A stretch of 64,000 nt of DNA. Source: Staphylococcus sp. IVB6181 (GTDB taxonomy: Bacteria > Bacillota > Bacilli > Staphylococcales > Staphylococcaceae). The stretch covers positions 1,095,822 to 1,159,821 of the forward strand of contig NZ_CP095096.1 in assembly GCF_025561445.1 (NCBI RefSeq), given 5' to 3'. Positions within the stretch are counted from its first letter, which is position 1. The number at the start of each line of letters is the position of its first letter. Shown in pieces: positions 21,895-32,197 of the stretch. The translations under genes were made by a program, and so were the position numbers. The notes under the pieces were generated by a model that was not told the DNA's origin, ran no database searches, and saw only the letters and a program-made list of their open reading frames with translations.

Positions 21895-22290
21895 ATGAAT
21901 ATATTGAGTCTTTACTTAGAAAATTTCTATCACAGTACAATCAGAAACAGTATTGTCAATTGCCAAGAGCATTTGAATCGAAAATTGCACTCAACACAGC
22001 AATATATCGCATACTTAAATCGTAAAAGAAAAAATATTGTTGAATATATCGAAAAACTGACAATGGAAGTTGAAAATAAATATATCGATTTAATGGATCA
22101 GTATCAGATTTCAAACATCCAACGCATGGAAAATATTGATAATGCTGAATTATCAGCGTTGATGGAAGATTTGAATGAAGCGGAATCTGACTGTGCAAAA
22201 ATTGAAGCGGACCTATCACGTCAAAACAAAACACGAATTACATTAGAAAGAGAATGTGATATGATTGCACAAATGAGTTTAGTTGCATAG
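21895..22290 (+). CDS. vraU: VraU, first gene of the vra operon
   Basis: A 131-residue, highly charged, probably helical soluble protein without a recognised domain. Position and sequence (MNILSLYLENFYHSTIRNS) match the first open reading frame of the staphylococcal vraU-vraT-vraS-vraR operon. In S. aureus this gene is dispensable for signalling as far as known, and its role is obscure. GAGGTGG precedes the ATG, and vraT follows after 15 bp. Confidence 0.8.
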   Translation: MNILSLYLENFYHSTIRNSIVNCQEHLNRKLHSTQQYIAYLNRKRKNIVEYIEKLTMEVENKYIDLMDQYQISNIQRMENIDNAELSALMEDLNEAESDCAKIEADLSRQNKTRITLERECDMIAQMSLVA

Positions 22291-22305
22291 AAAAGGTGGC
22301 GAAAC

Positions 22306-23007
22306 ATGACAAATAAATATATTTCAACAGAAATGTTGATTATCTTTACCGCATTAATGATTATTGCCAATTTTTATTATATCTTTTTTGAAAAAATAGG
22401 CTTCCTGCTCGTTCTGTTATTAGGGACGATATTAATCTATGTCGGCTATCTGTACTTCCATAAAATCAGAGGGCTGTTAGCCTTTTGGATAGGGGTACTG
22501 ATGGTCGCATTTACGCTGCTTTCAAACAAATATACGATTATTATCTTGTTTATTTTCTTAGTATTCATCATTATTCGCTATATCGTATTCAAGTTTAAGC
22601 CGATGAAAATTTTCGCAACGGACGAAGATGTGACGTCCCCGCAATTTATCAAACAGAAGTGGTTCGGCAACCAAAGAACACCTGTTTATGTGTATAAGTG
22701 GGAAGACTTGCAGATTCAGCATGGTATCGGCGATGTGCACATTGATTTAACGAAAGCCGCAAATATCAAAGAAAATAATACGATTGTGATTCGACATTTC
22801 ATCGGAAGAATCCAAATTATTGTACCGATGAATTATAATATCAATCTGCATGCAGCTGCCTTTTACGGGAATGCAACGGTGAATCAAGAAACAGTAAAAA
22901 TTGAAAACAATCATATCCAGTTGAAAGAAGAGACTAAAGAAGAAAACTATAATATTAATATTTATACTTCTACCTTTATCGGAGATGTTGAGGTGGTTTA
23001 TAGATGA
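22306..23007 (+). CDS. vraT: VraT (LiaF/YvqF-like) cell-wall stress regulator
   Basis: A 233-residue membrane protein with four N-terminal hydrophobic segments (about residues 8-90) and a C-terminal soluble beta-rich domain typical of LiaF-type proteins ([18 protein letters not shown]). In S. aureus VraT is needed for VraSR signalling on antibiotic-induced wall stress. It overlaps the vraS start by four bases. Confidence 0.9.
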   Translation: MTNKYISTEMLIIFTALMIIANFYYIFFEKIGFLLVLLLGTILIYVGYLYFHKIRGLLAFWIGVLMVAFTLLSNKYTIIILFIFLVFIIIRYIVFKFKPMKIFATDEDVTSPQFIKQKWFGNQRTPVYVYKWEDLQIQHGIGDVHIDLTKAANIKENNTIVIRHFIGRIQIIVPMNYNINLHAAAFYGNATVNQETVKIENNHIQLKEETKEENYNINIYTSTFIGDVEVVYR

Positions 23008-24047
23008 ACCACTATATCAGAGCGATCGGCTCGATGCTGATACTGATTTACAGTATTTTAGCGATATTCTTTTTTATCGATAAAGTATTTGTTAATATTA
23101 TTTACTTTCAAGGTATGTTTTATACGCAGATCTTCGGCATTCCGGTGTTCTTATTCTTAAATATCTTAGTGATATTAATGAGTATCATCGTAGGGTCTGT
23201 ACTTGCGTATAAAGTGAATGAACAAAATGATTGGATCAAAGAACAAATCGAGCATTCGATTGAAGGGGAAGTCGTAGGAATCAACGATCAAAATATCGAG
23301 TTGTACCAAGAGACACTGGATATTTATCATACGCTTGTACCCTTGAATCAAGAATTGCATCGTTTACGTATTAAAACTCAAGATTTAACAAATGAAACGT
23401 ATAATCTTAATGATGTAAAGGTAAAGAAAATTATTGAAGACGAAAGACAACGCCTCGCCAGAGAGCTGCACGACTCTGTCAGCCAGCAATTGTTTGCGGC
23501 GAGTATGATGTTGTCCGCAATTAAGGAATCACCCCTAGAACCGCCTTTAGACCAGCAAATCCCGACACTTGAAAAGATGGTCCAAGACTCGCAATTAGAA
23601 ATGCGTGCTTTATTATTGCATCTGAGACCGTTAGGGTTAAAAGATCGTTCGCTCGGCGAAGGTATCAAAGACCTTGTTGTAGACTTGCAGAAGAAAGTGC
23701 CTATGAAAGTGGTCTATGACATCGAAGACTTTGAAGTTCCAAAAGGAATTGAAGATCATTTATTCAGAATTACACAAGAAGGTATTTCTAATACCTTGCG
23801 TCATGCTGAAGGTACTAAGCTGACAATTGATTTATTTAATAAAGATGATTATCTGTTATTGCGTATTCAAGATGATGGCAAAGGCTTTGACGTAGATGAA
23901 AAAATGGAAAAAAGCTACGGCTTAAAGAATATGCGAGAACGTGCGTTAGAAATCGGGGCAACACTGCATATTGTTTCATTGCCTGGTGCAGGGACAAGAA
24001 TAGAAGTGAAGGCTCCATTGAATAAGGAGGAAAATGATGGCGATTAA
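23004..24047 (+). CDS. vraS: Sensor histidine kinase VraS
   Basis: NarL-class kinase of 347 residues with two N-terminal transmembrane helices and almost no extracellular loop, so it is an intramembrane-sensing type. The HisKA_3 phosphoacceptor is in [16 protein letters not shown] (near residue 156). ATPase boxes are [12 protein letters not shown] (N), DDGKGFD (G1) and [10 protein letters not shown] (G2). It phosphorylates VraR under cell-wall stress. The stop overlaps the vraR start region. Confidence 0.96.
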   Translation: MNHYIRAIGSMLILIYSILAIFFFIDKVFVNIIYFQGMFYTQIFGIPVFLFLNILVILMSIIVGSVLAYKVNEQNDWIKEQIEHSIEGEVVGINDQNIELYQETLDIYHTLVPLNQELHRLRIKTQDLTNETYNLNDVKVKKIIEDERQRLARELHDSVSQQLFAASMMLSAIKESPLEPPLDQQIPTLEKMVQDSQLEMRALLLHLRPLGLKDRSLGEGIKDLVVDLQKKVPMKVVYDIEDFEVPKGIEDHLFRITQEGISNTLRHAEGTKLTIDLFNKDDYLLLRIQDDGKGFDVDEKMEKSYGLKNMRERALEIGATLHIVSLPGAGTRIEVKAPLNKEENDGD

Positions 24048-24666
24048 AGTATTATTTGTCGATGACCATGAAATGGTCAGAATCGGCATTTCAAGTTATT
24101 TATCTACGCAACCTGACATTGAGGTCGTCGGTGAAGGCAAATCCGGGAAAGAAGCAATTGAAAAGGCGCATGAATTAAAGCCTGATTTGATTTTAATGGA
24201 TTTATTAATGGATGATATGGACGGCGTAGAAGCAACAATGCAAATCAAGAAAGACTTGCCGCAAATCAAAGTGCTGATGCTGACAAGTTATATTGAAGAT
24301 AACGAAGTCTACCGTGCATTGGATGCAGGGGTGGACAGTTATATTTTAAAAACAACAAGTGCCAGCGACATTGCAGAAGCAATCAGAAAAACACAGCGCA
24401 ATGAAGCTGTCTTTGAAGCAGAAGTACTGGTTAAAATGCGTAATCGTATGAATCAGCGTGCAGAATTATATGAGCTGTTAACAGATAGAGAAATGGAAAT
24501 CTTATTACTTATCGCTAAAGGTTATTCAAACCAAGAAATCGCAAGTGCCTCCCATATTACAATTAAAACGGTTAAGACACATGTAAGTAATATTTTAAGC
24601 AAGCTGGAAGTGCAAGACAGAACACAAGCTGTGATTTATGCTTTCCAACATGACTTAATTCAATAA
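24037..24666 (+). CDS. vraR: Response regulator VraR
   Basis: Receiver plus LuxR-type DNA-binding domain (209 residues). The acidic pocket is VDDHEM, the phosphorylated aspartate is in [10 protein letters not shown] (near 55), the conserved lysine is in YILKTTSA, and the helix-turn-helix is [23 protein letters not shown] codons occur at 24034 and 24037; AAGGAGG at 24024-24030 gives better spacing for 24037, which matches orthologues. Activates the cell-wall stress regulon and its own operon. Confidence 0.96.
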   Translation: MAIKVLFVDDHEMVRIGISSYLSTQPDIEVVGEGKSGKEAIEKAHELKPDLILMDLLMDDMDGVEATMQIKKDLPQIKVLMLTSYIEDNEVYRALDAGVDSYILKTTSASDIAEAIRKTQRNEAVFEAEVLVKMRNRMNQRAELYELLTDREMEILLLIAKGYSNQEIASASHITIKTVKTHVSNILSKLEVQDRTQAVIYAFQHDLIQ

Positions 24667-24669
24667 ACG

Positions 24670-24713
24670 AAAAGACAAGATTGAAAACTTTTGATTTTCA
24701 ATCTTGTCTTTTC
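24670..24713. terminator. Bidirectional terminator between vraR and carbonic anhydrase
   Basis: AAAGACAAGATTGAAAA pairs with the 17-base ATTTTCAATCTTGTCTT arm around a short loop, with A/T runs on both sides. Confidence 0.88.
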
Positions 24714-24751
24714 TTTAGTTCAAGCCGCTTTGATAGATGTGCTTGGACTGA

Positions 24752-25330
24752 TTATTTATTTTGTTCTGCTAATTCATAACCGTCTTGAATTAAATCTAAT
24801 TCACCCGTATGCGGATCGATAACTAGGCCGTGAATCGGGACGCTCTTATCAAATAGAGGGTGATGATATAACATATCGATGTTATGGCGTACGTTATCTT
24901 TAGCATCATCAAATCCTTCTAAGAAGCCGTCTACGTCGACACCTGAGTGTTTAATAATATCAAATGTTTCTTCAGTTACACCGCGTTCTTTCATCGCATC
25001 TTTAACTGTGCTGACATCTAAGCTGCCCATACCGCAGTCTTTGTGTGCCATGATAATGATTTCTTCGGCACCTAAAGCATAAATACCGACTAATAGACTT
25101 TTAATTGTTGAACCGTAGGGATGAGTAATAATTGCACCTGCGTTTTTAACAACTTTCAAGTCCCCGTTATTAAAGCCGAGCGCTTTTGTACCTAAGTCTT
25201 GCAAACGTGTATCCATACATGTAAATAGAACTGCTTTTTTATTCGGCTTTTTGCTTGTTGAATAATTCTCGAATTCTTTGTTTTCCACAAAGTCTTTATT
25301 ATAAGATAAAATGCTTTCTAATAATGTCAT
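24752..25330 (-). CDS. Beta-class carbonic anhydrase
   Basis: Interconverts CO2 and bicarbonate (192 residues). The zinc site is recognisable as C in LFTCMDTRL with the D-R dyad, plus H and C in AHKDCGMG. GTG 25339 is too close to the ribosome site AGGAAG, so ATG 25330 (MTLLESILSYNKDFV) is preferred. Convergent with vraR. Confidence 0.9.
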   Translation of the reverse strand: MTLLESILSYNKDFVENKEFENYSTSKKPNKKAVLFTCMDTRLQDLGTKALGFNNGDLKVVKNAGAIITHPYGSTIKSLLVGIYALGAEEIIIMAHKDCGMGSLDVSTVKDAMKERGVTEETFDIIKHSGVDVDGFLEGFDDAKDNVRHNIDMLYHHPLFDKSVPIHGLVIDPHTGELDLIQDGYELAEQNK

Positions 25331-25485
25331 TCGTTCCACACTTCCTGTTTCATTAAATTTGTACTTTTAGTTATATCAAGATGTGTTATAAGCATGGGGA
25401 CACCTGCTATCAGATATCTGCCCAAAGACTCATTACCCAATATTATACAATAAAAAACCTAATTTTATCAAAAATCTAAGAAAAA

Positions 25486-25530
25486 AGAGCAAAATCACTT
25501 TGAATTATTACAAAATGATTTTGCTCTGAA
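25486..25530 (-). terminator. Terminator of the YihY-family gene
   Basis: AGAGCAAAATCA and TGATTTTGCTCT form a 12-bp stem, followed on the minus strand by TTTTTTC. Confidence 0.85.
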
Positions 25531-25535
25531 ATTAA

Positions 25536-26615
25536 CTATTCTCTTTCAGCATGAGGGTTTTGAGCTTCAGAAAGTTCGAACTCTCTTTCCTCAAGTGAAT
25601 CTTGATTTTTTAATGTTCTGCGCTGATTGATAATCGCGTTGATTTCAGCACCGACGATAATGATAAAGCCTGTGATGAACAGCCATAACATTAAGACGAT
25701 GATACCACCGATACTGCCGTATGTTTTTGAGTAGTTCGCAAAGTTGCTGACATAGAAACCAAATCCTGCTGTACCTAAAATCCAAACTACTGAAGCAAAC
25801 AGTGCACCTGGCAGTACAGATTTGAATTTGATTTTGATGTTTGGCGCAAGTGCGTACAATGTCGCAAACAGTACGAAAATAATAATAAACGGCAATAAGA
25901 ATCTTAAGATACTGAATATCCATTTAACTTGGCTGTCTAAGCCTAACGGTCCGAATAATAAGTGGCCGATTTGCTGACCGAATACCGGTAAGATTAAGGC
26001 GATAATGAATACTGCGCCCATAATGACAGTAAATAGGACACTGATTAATTTTAAAACGATAGGATTTCTGCCGTCTTCAACATCATAGGCAACGTTGAAA
26101 GCGTTCATAAGTGCAGTCATACCGTTTGAAGCGGACCATAACGCTAAAATCAAACCGACAGATAAAATACTGCCGCTGGCGTTTTTCATAATATCTTCAA
26201 TGATGCCCGATAATAGATCTGCTGTAGAAGCAGGGGCATTTTGAGTAATCATATTGACAATCTTATTGCGATCGATTTTAAAGAGCGGTAAAAGTGATAA
26301 TAAGAATAATAGCATTGGGAAGAGCGACAACATGAAATAATAGGATAGTTGCGCTGCTAATCCCGCAGCATCATCTTTACCGATACGATAGATTAAAAAT
26401 GATAAAAAGTTCGAATCTTTCGTATATTTAGCTGGTTTATTGTTTCTAGCCACAAAGAAAGTTTGATTAGATTTCTTTGGTGATTTCGACTGGAATTCTT
26501 GCGGTGCTACATAGTAATTATTATCTTCGTGCGTGATACCAGCAGACTTTTCTTTGACTTTTTGAAAAAGACTTTCGTTTTTTTCATGTTTGTCGTGGTC
26601 TGTTGATTTAGACAT
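25536..26615 (-). CDS. YihY/BrkB family membrane protein
   Basis: A 359-residue inner membrane protein with a hydrophilic N-terminal tail of about 85 residues, then six hydrophobic segments. The family pattern includes DAAGLAAQLSYYFMLSLFPMLLFLL and YGSIGGIIVLMLWLF. Formerly labelled ribonuclease BN, but the family has no demonstrated nuclease activity. Role unknown. RBS AAAGGAG. Single gene with its own terminator. Confidence 0.88.
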   Translation of the reverse strand: MSKSTDHDKHEKNESLFQKVKEKSAGITHEDNNYYVAPQEFQSKSPKKSNQTFFVARNNKPAKYTKDSNFLSFLIYRIGKDDAAGLAAQLSYYFMLSLFPMLLFLLSLLPLFKIDRNKIVNMITQNAPASTADLLSGIIEDIMKNASGSILSVGLILALWSASNGMTALMNAFNVAYDVEDGRNPIVLKLISVLFTVIMGAVFIIALILPVFGQQIGHLLFGPLGLDSQVKWIFSILRFLLPFIIIFVLFATLYALAPNIKIKFKSVLPGALFASVVWILGTAGFGFYVSNFANYSKTYGSIGGIIVLMLWLFITGFIIIVGAEINAIINQRRTLKNQDSLEEREFELSEAQNPHAERE

Positions 26616-26657
26616 AATGTGTACTCCTTTATTACTTGATTAAATTGTATTTGAATT

Positions 26658-26708
26658 GAAAAAAGGGGGATAACACTAAGCGGACAAAGCCGCTCAGCTT
26701 ACCCCTTT
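26658..26708 (-). terminator. Terminator of the ptpA-YtxH operon
   Basis: On the minus strand nested arms (AAAGGGG/CCCC(C)TTT and AGCGG/CCGCT) are followed by TTTTTT. Confidence 0.75.
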
Positions 26709-26734
26709 GTAATCAATTCCTGCAGCTTAAACAA

Positions 26735-27025
26735 TTAGTTTAAGTGTTTGTCGTTTTGTTTACGTTGCTGCAACGTATTTTTAGCATCTTTAAGTGCGCG
26801 TTCTAATTCTGGGTTATTACGGCGGATTTCTTCAATCGCGTCTTTCCAGTACATGATTTCTTCTTTAATTAAGTTGAATTTTGAAGGTCCTCTGTTTGAA
26901 GATTTGCCTTCTTTCAAGTTTTTAAAGCTGTTTTGTAATGAAGTACGCGTATTTTTGTCAGCAAGTGTGATAGCTCCGCCGACTAATGCGCCTAATAAGA
27001 TACCTGGTACTAATTTGTTATTCAT
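26735..27025 (-). CDS. YtxH-like small membrane-anchored protein
   Basis: A 96-residue protein. An N-terminal glycine-rich hydrophobic helix (GILLGALVGGAITLA) is followed by a charged, probably coiled-coil tail (ERALKDAKNTLQQRK). It resembles YtxH-type stress-associated proteins. It follows ptpA after seven bases in the same operon. Function unknown. Confidence 0.75.
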   Translation of the reverse strand: MNNKLVPGILLGALVGGAITLADKNTRTSLQNSFKNLKEGKSSNRGPSKFNLIKEEIMYWKDAIEEIRRNNPELERALKDAKNTLQQRKQNDKHLN

Positions 27026-27032
27026 AATTCAT

Positions 27033-27497
27033 CTACCCCTCTTTTAGATTTGAGTCTTTAAGAATGTAATCAATTAAATTATCACATGATGATTGTATCA
27101 TATCGAAGACACCCTCAAAGTTATTTGTATAGTAAGGATCAGGTACATCTTGTTCTTCCATGTCGCTGAACTCAAGCAACTTGAACAATTTGCCTTTTAA
27201 ATTCGGATTGATGTGCTGGATATTCTCCACGTTGCTTTGATCCATCGCAATAATGTAATCAAAGTCATCAGTGGGTTCAAACAACTCGCTGATCATTCCG
27301 TCAAAAGGAATATTGTGTTCAGTTAAGATACGTTGTGTACCTTCATGCGGCGATTGTCCTAAGTTCCAACTGCCTGTTCCGCGTGATTCGACTTCGATAC
27401 CATCGATGCCGCGATCTTTAAGGCGTTGTTTCATAATCGCTTCAGCCATTGGAGAACGGCAAATGTTGCCTAAACAAACAAATGCTACTGTAGTCAT
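27033..27497 (-). CDS. ptpA: Low-molecular-weight protein tyrosine phosphatase PtpA
   Basis: A 154-residue phosphatase with the P-loop signature CLGNICRS (C-x5-R) near the N terminus and the general-acid aspartate in DVPDPYY. Near-identical over its length to S. aureus PtpA, which is secreted and affects survival in macrophages; whether that holds here is inference. First gene of a two-gene operon. Confidence 0.95.
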   Translation of the reverse strand: MTTVAFVCLGNICRSPMAEAIMKQRLKDRGIDGIEVESRGTGSWNLGQSPHEGTQRILTEHNIPFDGMISELFEPTDDFDYIIAMDQSNVENIQHINPNLKGKLFKLLEFSDMEEQDVPDPYYTNNFEGVFDMIQSSCDNLIDYILKDSNLKEG

Positions 27498-27731
27498 ATT
27501 CTACCTCCATTTTGTTTCTCAGTTGGATAAATAAAGCGTATCATTAAAACAGATACAAGATGAACCTAACGTTCCATAGATAATATTTACCCGAACTCAG
27601 ATGAAATAACCTACATATCATTATCTTATCGGTTTTTGTTCAACTTCTAAAGTCTTAAATAACATAACTTGATAAAAGTTTTCATGAATTGTACAGTTTG
27701 ATAATATAAACGTATAAAGAGGTGAGTAAAA

Positions 27732-27938
27732 ATGGCATCAAATAATAAAGACAAGATTGTTGAAATCAGAGAAAAGTTGAATGTGGTTAACGTTAACCTG
27801 ATAGATCCTGATAAATTTGAAGATGCAGATGAAGACAAAATTGAAGAGATTCACAGCTTTGTAACTTCAAAAGATAATTTTTCACCGAGCGAAGTTACAG
27901 CCATCGCATCTGAACTAGGCGAATTACGACAATCATAA
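27732..27938 (+). CDS. UPF0435 (DUF1128) family protein
   Basis: A 68-residue acidic protein with the family core EIREKLNVVN and the conserved C-terminal SPSEVTAIASELGELR. Widely conserved in Bacillales, function unknown. AGAGGTGAG precedes the ATG. It lies 36 bp upstream of pepS and is probably cotranscribed. The 230 bp upstream contain no other gene. Confidence 0.9.
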   Translation: MASNNKDKIVEIREKLNVVNVNLIDPDKFEDADEDKIEEIHSFVTSKDNFSPSEVTAIASELGELRQS

Positions 27939-27974
27939 GATTAAACAACAGTCAGAATAAGGAGGAACTTTGTT

Positions 27975-29213
27975 ATGTCGCAACTACAAGAAAAATTAAA
28001 ACAATATGCACAATTGATAGTGGATGTTGGAATGAATGTTCAAGAAGGGCAACCTGTGTTTATCCGTTCATCAGTGGATGCATTGGATTTAACACATGAT
28101 ATTGTAGAGGCTGCTTATCAGCGCGGCGCATCTGATGTGCGTGTAAAATATGCGGATGATACACTATCACGTCTTAAATTCGAATATGAACCTGTTGAAT
28201 ACTTTGAACAAAATACATTAAAAGATTATGATGTTGCTGAACGTATGGATTATGTCGAAAGAGGAGCTGCAAACTTAGCCTTAATCAGCAGTGATCCGGA
28301 TTTATTAAGTAATGCGGATAGTGATAAAAAAGCAGCCTTCAGCAAAACGTATTCTAAAGGTTTCAAAGGTTACATGGAAGCGAGTCAGAATAACGATTTC
28401 CCTTGGTGTGTTGTCGTTTATCCGAATAAAGCATGGGCACAACGAGTTTATCCGGAATTAAGCGAAAATGAAGCGTATGAAAAATTCATTGATGAATTAT
28501 TAGATATCGTACGTGTAGACGGCAATGATCCGGTTGAAAACTGGAATAAACATGTCGACAACTTAAGCAAACATGCGAAATATCTGCAAGATAAACATTA
28601 TTCAGCATTGCATTATATTTCTGAAGGTACAGACTTAACAATCGGCTTGCCGAACAATCATTTATGGCAAGATGCGACAAGCTTTACAAATAAAGGTCAA
28701 GAATTTATCGCAAACATTCCGACAGAAGAAGTCTTTACAGCACCAGACCGCAACCGTGTTGACGGTCATGTAACTAACAAACTTCCGCTTAGCCATAATG
28801 GTACTTTGATTGACGGCTTTACACTTACATTCAAAGAAGGAAAAGTTGTTGATTTCAAAGCAGAAAAAGGGGAAGATGTATTACGCAGCTTGCTTGAAAC
28901 AGACGAAGGTTCTAAATATTTAGGCGAAGTTGCACTTGTCCCGGATGATTCGCCGATTTCAAATCGCAACCGTGTCTTCTACAATACATTGTTAGATGAA
29001 AATGCTTCATGCCACATTGCACTCGGTGCAGGTTATCCGTTTACGATTATCGACGGAACAACTATGTCACGCGAACAATTGGCAGAAGAAGGTTTGAACG
29101 ATGCATTTATTCATGTTGACTTCATGATCGGCAGTGCAGATTTAACTATTTACGGTATTACACAAGACGGTGAAGAAGAAATCGTCTTTAAAGATGGCAA
29201 CTGGGCATATTAA
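27975..29213 (+). CDS. pepS: Aminopeptidase PepS (M29 family)
   Basis: Cytoplasmic metalloaminopeptidase of 412 residues (AmpS/PepS/ThermoAP family) that trims peptides from the N terminus. Metal-ligand regions are seen in [30 protein letters not shown], the [10 protein letters not shown] histidine and the C-terminal [11 protein letters not shown]is-x-Asp pair. AAGGAGGAAC precedes the ATG. Full length. Confidence 0.94.
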   Translation: MSQLQEKLKQYAQLIVDVGMNVQEGQPVFIRSSVDALDLTHDIVEAAYQRGASDVRVKYADDTLSRLKFEYEPVEYFEQNTLKDYDVAERMDYVERGAANLALISSDPDLLSNADSDKKAAFSKTYSKGFKGYMEASQNNDFPWCVVVYPNKAWAQRVYPELSENEAYEKFIDELLDIVRVDGNDPVENWNKHVDNLSKHAKYLQDKHYSALHYISEGTDLTIGLPNNHLWQDATSFTNKGQEFIANIPTEEVFTAPDRNRVDGHVTNKLPLSHNGTLIDGFTLTFKEGKVVDFKAEKGEDVLRSLLETDEGSKYLGEVALVPDDSPISNRNRVFYNTLLDENASCHIALGAGYPFTIIDGTTMSREQLAEEGLNDAFIHVDFMIGSADLTIYGITQDGEEEIVFKDGNWAY

Positions 29214-29251
29214 GTAAAAACAAAAATATATAAAGACAAAGGAGATCAATT

Positions 29252-29773
29252 GTGGAACAAAGAGAAAGTAGACCAATGTCAGCGTCAAAAAGTGTAAAGG
29301 ATCGCCAAGTTTATCCGCAAGATACCAATCATCATCATACGATGTTCGGCGGCTTGCTGATGGCAAACATTGATGAAATTGCAGCAATTTGCGCAATGAA
29401 GCACAGTAGTTCTCCAGTAGTGACAGCTTCTACGGATTCAGTCGACTTTTTACTGCCGATTCGAAACGGAGATGTTATCTCATATGAAGCGATGGTTTCT
29501 TATGCAGGATCAAGCTCTATGGAAGTATGTGTGCAAATCATTTTAGAAGATGTGATGAATGACAAGAAATATATGGCAGCACTCAGTTTCTTAACATTTG
29601 TCGCATTAGATGAGGATGGCAAACCGACACAAGTGCCGGATGTTTATCCAGAAAATGAAATTCAAGAATGGTTCCACAGCACAGCACCTGCACGTGTGAA
29701 ACGCAGAAAAGAACGCAGACAAGAAAGTAAAGATACTTTAGCTTTCTTAACGCAAACAAGACATATTGAATAA
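29252..29773 (+). CDS. Acyl-CoA thioesterase (hotdog fold)
   Basis: A 173-residue YciA/BACH-type thioesterase. The motif NHHHTMFGGLLMANIDEIAAICA carries the catalytic Asn/Asp region, and the second conserved part is STDSVDFLLPI. Hydrolyses acyl-CoAs; chain length unknown. The GTG start at 29252, seven bases after GGAG, is the only sensible choice. Follows pepS by 38 bp. Confidence 0.92.
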   Translation: MEQRESRPMSASKSVKDRQVYPQDTNHHHTMFGGLLMANIDEIAAICAMKHSSSPVVTASTDSVDFLLPIRNGDVISYEAMVSYAGSSSMEVCVQIILEDVMNDKKYMAALSFLTFVALDEDGKPTQVPDVYPENEIQEWFHSTAPARVKRRKERRQESKDTLAFLTQTRHIE

Positions 29774-29782
29774 TAAATAAAG

Positions 29783-29836
29783 AAAACCGGCGCCTTTAAA
29801 GTCTGAAACTAGACAATAAAGGTACCGGTTTATTTT
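29783..29836. terminator. Bidirectional terminator between thioesterase and radical SAM genes
   Basis: ACCGG-CG-CCTTTA and TAAAGG-TA-CCGGT form a long stem with T-rich flanks. Confidence 0.8.
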
Positions 29837-29870
29837 AATAGCTGTTAAAGGTTATTGTGCAAAGATTATT

Positions 29871-31034
29871 TTATAATTGATAACCTTCAGCTTTGAATTT
29901 CTGATGCATTTTCTTTTCGTTTTTACGAAAATCTGTATCAGGATAATACATATTTTTTACAAGCAAGTTAGGGCCTAAACAATGCACAGGACTGCAGTGG
30001 CAATTTAAACTTTGTGCTAAGTCAGAAGCCAGCCACTTATCAAATACATCGGTTAAACGATCTGTTTTGATATTTGAAATAGAACCAGTCTCATCACCGA
30101 AGTCTGTCACAATGACATCTCCTGTGAAGACATTGACATTTAATCGGCTGCGGCCGTCAGGATCGTTGCGCAATGTCACATTTTTGGCTGAATGCAGCTG
30201 ATTGAATAACTGTTTGTCGTCTTCATCTAACATACATGGATAAATCGGCAAGGTACCAAATAACATCCATACTGATTCATCGCGTATTTCTAATAGATAA
30301 CGGATGGTATCTTTGATTTCTTGCAGACTTAATACGTTTAATTCGCTCGCAAAGTCAGAAGGGTACATCGGATGTATTTCATGTCTGCTGCATTTCATGT
30401 CGTTGACTACTTCGCGATGGATTTTTCCAAGGTAAGGTTTAGTGTTTTGATTCAGCATTGTCTCAGCTGATACAAACATCCCTTGTTCAGATAATGTACG
30501 TGCATTATCAATCATTTGTTCGTAAAGTTTCAATTTCGCTTTAAGCGGCGGTTGTTTTTCCATAGCGCCGAAACCGACGTTCGCAAATTCATCTGTAGTG
30601 CCCCAGTTATGTGAAATATGCATCACATCTATGTATTCAGCAATATCTAAATAACGATCTTGAGGCAGCGTCAAATTGGAATTCATTTGCGTATAAATAC
30701 CGCGCTGATCTGCATATTTAAGCAACGGTTTAACGACATTTCGAATCGACCTTTTAGAAAACATCGGTTCACCGCCGGTAATAGACAATGTACGCAAGTT
30801 TGGAATTTCGTCTAAGCGGCGAAAAATCAAGTCCATCGGCAATGGGTCAGGGTCTCTGGTTTGCAGCGTGTAACCTACAGCACAGTGACTGCAGCGCATA
30901 TTGCATAAGTTTGTCGTTGTAAACTCGATATTGCTTAATGCCAAGCTGCCGAATGCTTCGACATCGTTATATGCCTCCCATGGATCATTTTGAATTGTAA
31001 TCGGCTTTTTCGTTTGAGTAGTTGGGCCAATCAT
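29871..31034 (-). CDS. yfkAB: Radical SAM/CxCxxxxC motif protein YfkAB
   Basis: A 387-residue radical SAM enzyme. The 4Fe-4S site CNMRCSHC (near residue 43) and the SAM-binding GGEP motif (SITGGEPMF) are clear. A second cysteine cluster near the C terminus (CHCSPVHC) defines the YfkAB family and may bind an auxiliary cluster. Substrate unknown. Single gene. Confidence 0.92.
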   Translation of the reverse strand: MIGPTTQTKKPITIQNDPWEAYNDVEAFGSLALSNIEFTTTNLCNMRCSHCAVGYTLQTRDPDPLPMDLIFRRLDEIPNLRTLSITGGEPMFSKRSIRNVVKPLLKYADQRGIYTQMNSNLTLPQDRYLDIAEYIDVMHISHNWGTTDEFANVGFGAMEKQPPLKAKLKLYEQMIDNARTLSEQGMFVSAETMLNQNTKPYLGKIHREVVNDMKCSRHEIHPMYPSDFASELNVLSLQEIKDTIRYLLEIRDESVWMLFGTLPIYPCMLDEDDKQLFNQLHSAKNVTLRNDPDGRSRLNVNVFTGDVIVTDFGDETGSISNIKTDRLTDVFDKWLASDLAQSLNCHCSPVHCLGPNLLVKNMYYPDTDFRKNEKKMHQKFKAEGYQL

Positions 31035-31151
31035 TAGTTTTGCCTTCTTTCTATTGAATGTATTTCCTATTAAAAAAGGGGTAATGTGAAGTGGAAGTAC
31101 TCATTCACAAAACATTTTAGTCATTTCATATTATTAATACTCTAGTGAATT

Positions 31152-31180
31152 TTGTCAATTGCATGTTAAGATATTATTAT
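31152..31180 (+). promoter_or_regulatory. Promoter of the small acidic protein gene
   Basis: TTGTCA (31152-31157), 17 bp, TATTAT (31175-31180), about 15 bp before its ribosome site AAAAGGAG. Confidence 0.65.
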
Positions 31181-31202
31181 ATTTTTAAAAAAGGAGATTA
31201 CC

Positions 31203-31376
31203 ATGAATATGAGTGAAAATGATTTAATCAGCAACGTCAAAACAAGATTATCTGAATTTGTAGAGGAAATCGATCATGTAGATCCTGATAAAGTAAGCGT
31301 TGAAGATGTAGATGAGTGGATTGGTTTATTAGACCAATTAGAAGAAAAAGTAAAATTGTATCAACGCGAAAAATAA
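31203..31376 (+). CDS. Small acidic protein (57 residues), SE1561-like
   Basis: A 57-codon gene with a strong AAAAGGAG ribosome site and its own promoter. The product is acidic, predicted helical and without membrane segment or cysteine (ends LEEKVKLYQREK). Size, context and sequence suggest the staphylococcal SE1561 family of unknown function; that name is tentative. Confidence 0.75.
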   Translation: MNMSENDLISNVKTRLSEFVEEIDHVDPDKVSVEDVDEWIGLLDQLEEKVKLYQREK

Positions 31377-31394
31377 AGCCTATTGCGGTGCTAT

Positions 31395-31420
31395 GTTTAA
31401 ACTTTGCTGCTTTCGTCTAT
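31395..31420 (+). promoter_or_regulatory. Possible sigma-B promoter of the PfpI gene
   Basis: GTTTAA, 14 bp, GTCTAT. The -35 is perfect; the -10 has two mismatches to GGGTAT. The B. subtilis relative (general stress protein 18) is SigB-controlled, so it is plausible. Confidence 0.4.
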
Positions 31421-31491
31421 ACTATAAATATAATCGATGAAAACAAAAATGATAAATATATTATTGTTAATTAGAGAAAGGTGATTAAATA

Positions 31492-32019
31492 ATGACACAA
31501 CCCGTAGCAATTATTTTAGGTAACGACTTTGAAGATATTGAATTAACAAGTCCAAAAGAAGCTATCGAAGAAGCAGGCTACAAAACAGTTATTGTCGGAT
31601 CTGAAGAAGGCGAAGAACTTGTAGGTAAACATGGTACTAAAGCAAAAGCAAATGTCGGCATTGCAGAAGCTGACCCAAGCGACTATTCAGGTCTATTAAT
31701 CCCTGGCGGTTTCTCACCAGACCATCTTCGCGGAGATGTAGAAGGCAGATTCGGTACATTTGCTAAAGCATTTATCAAAGAAGACGACCCAATCTTTGCG
31801 ATTTGCCACGGTCCTCAAGTATTAATCGATACTGACGACTTAAACGGCCGTACGCTAACTGCAGTATTAAACGTACGCAAAGACTTGGACAACGCTGGCG
31901 CAACTGTTAAAGATGAATCAGTTGTAATTGATAAAAACATAGTAACAAGCCGTACGCCTGATGATTTAGATGACTTCAACAAAGCAATTGTTGACACTTT
32001 AAAGAAAAATGATGAGTAA
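31492..32019 (+). CDS. DJ-1/PfpI family protein (general stress protein 18-like)
   Basis: A 175-residue member of the class I amidotransferase-like fold. The nucleophile elbow cysteine is in [10 protein letters not shown] with the adjacent histidine, and a conserved glutamate lies near DFEDIEL. Members act as glyoxalases/deglycases or chaperones; the actual activity is unproven. AGAAAGGTG precedes the ATG. Monocistronic with a good terminator. Confidence 0.92.
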   Translation: MTQPVAIILGNDFEDIELTSPKEAIEEAGYKTVIVGSEEGEELVGKHGTKAKANVGIAEADPSDYSGLLIPGGFSPDHLRGDVEGRFGTFAKAFIKEDDPIFAICHGPQVLIDTDDLNGRTLTAVLNVRKDLDNAGATVKDESVVIDKNIVTSRTPDDLDDFNKAIVDTLKKNDE

Positions 32020-32032
32020 TAAATAAATTTTT

Positions 32033-32064
32033 GCCGGGGCAGTTGAAGCTGCCTCGGTTTTTTA
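32033..32064 (+). terminator. Terminator after the PfpI gene
   Basis: CCGGGGCAG and CTGCCTCGG pair (one G-U) around TTGAAG, followed by T6. Confidence 0.88.
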
Positions 32065-32197
32065 CATATATTGCCTTATTTTTGGCTACTACTCAAGACC
32101 GATTTTGATTAAAATCGTATAATTCTTATTTCATATCAAGCGTTTCTCAATTATAATATGTGTGAATTACAAAAAATATGATTGAGGAGATCTGTGT

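Noticed and set aside
27271..27534. Antisense frames over ptpA, gatA, gatB and other core genes
   Set aside because: Shadows of the strong codon bias in the real genes; no start signals of their own.
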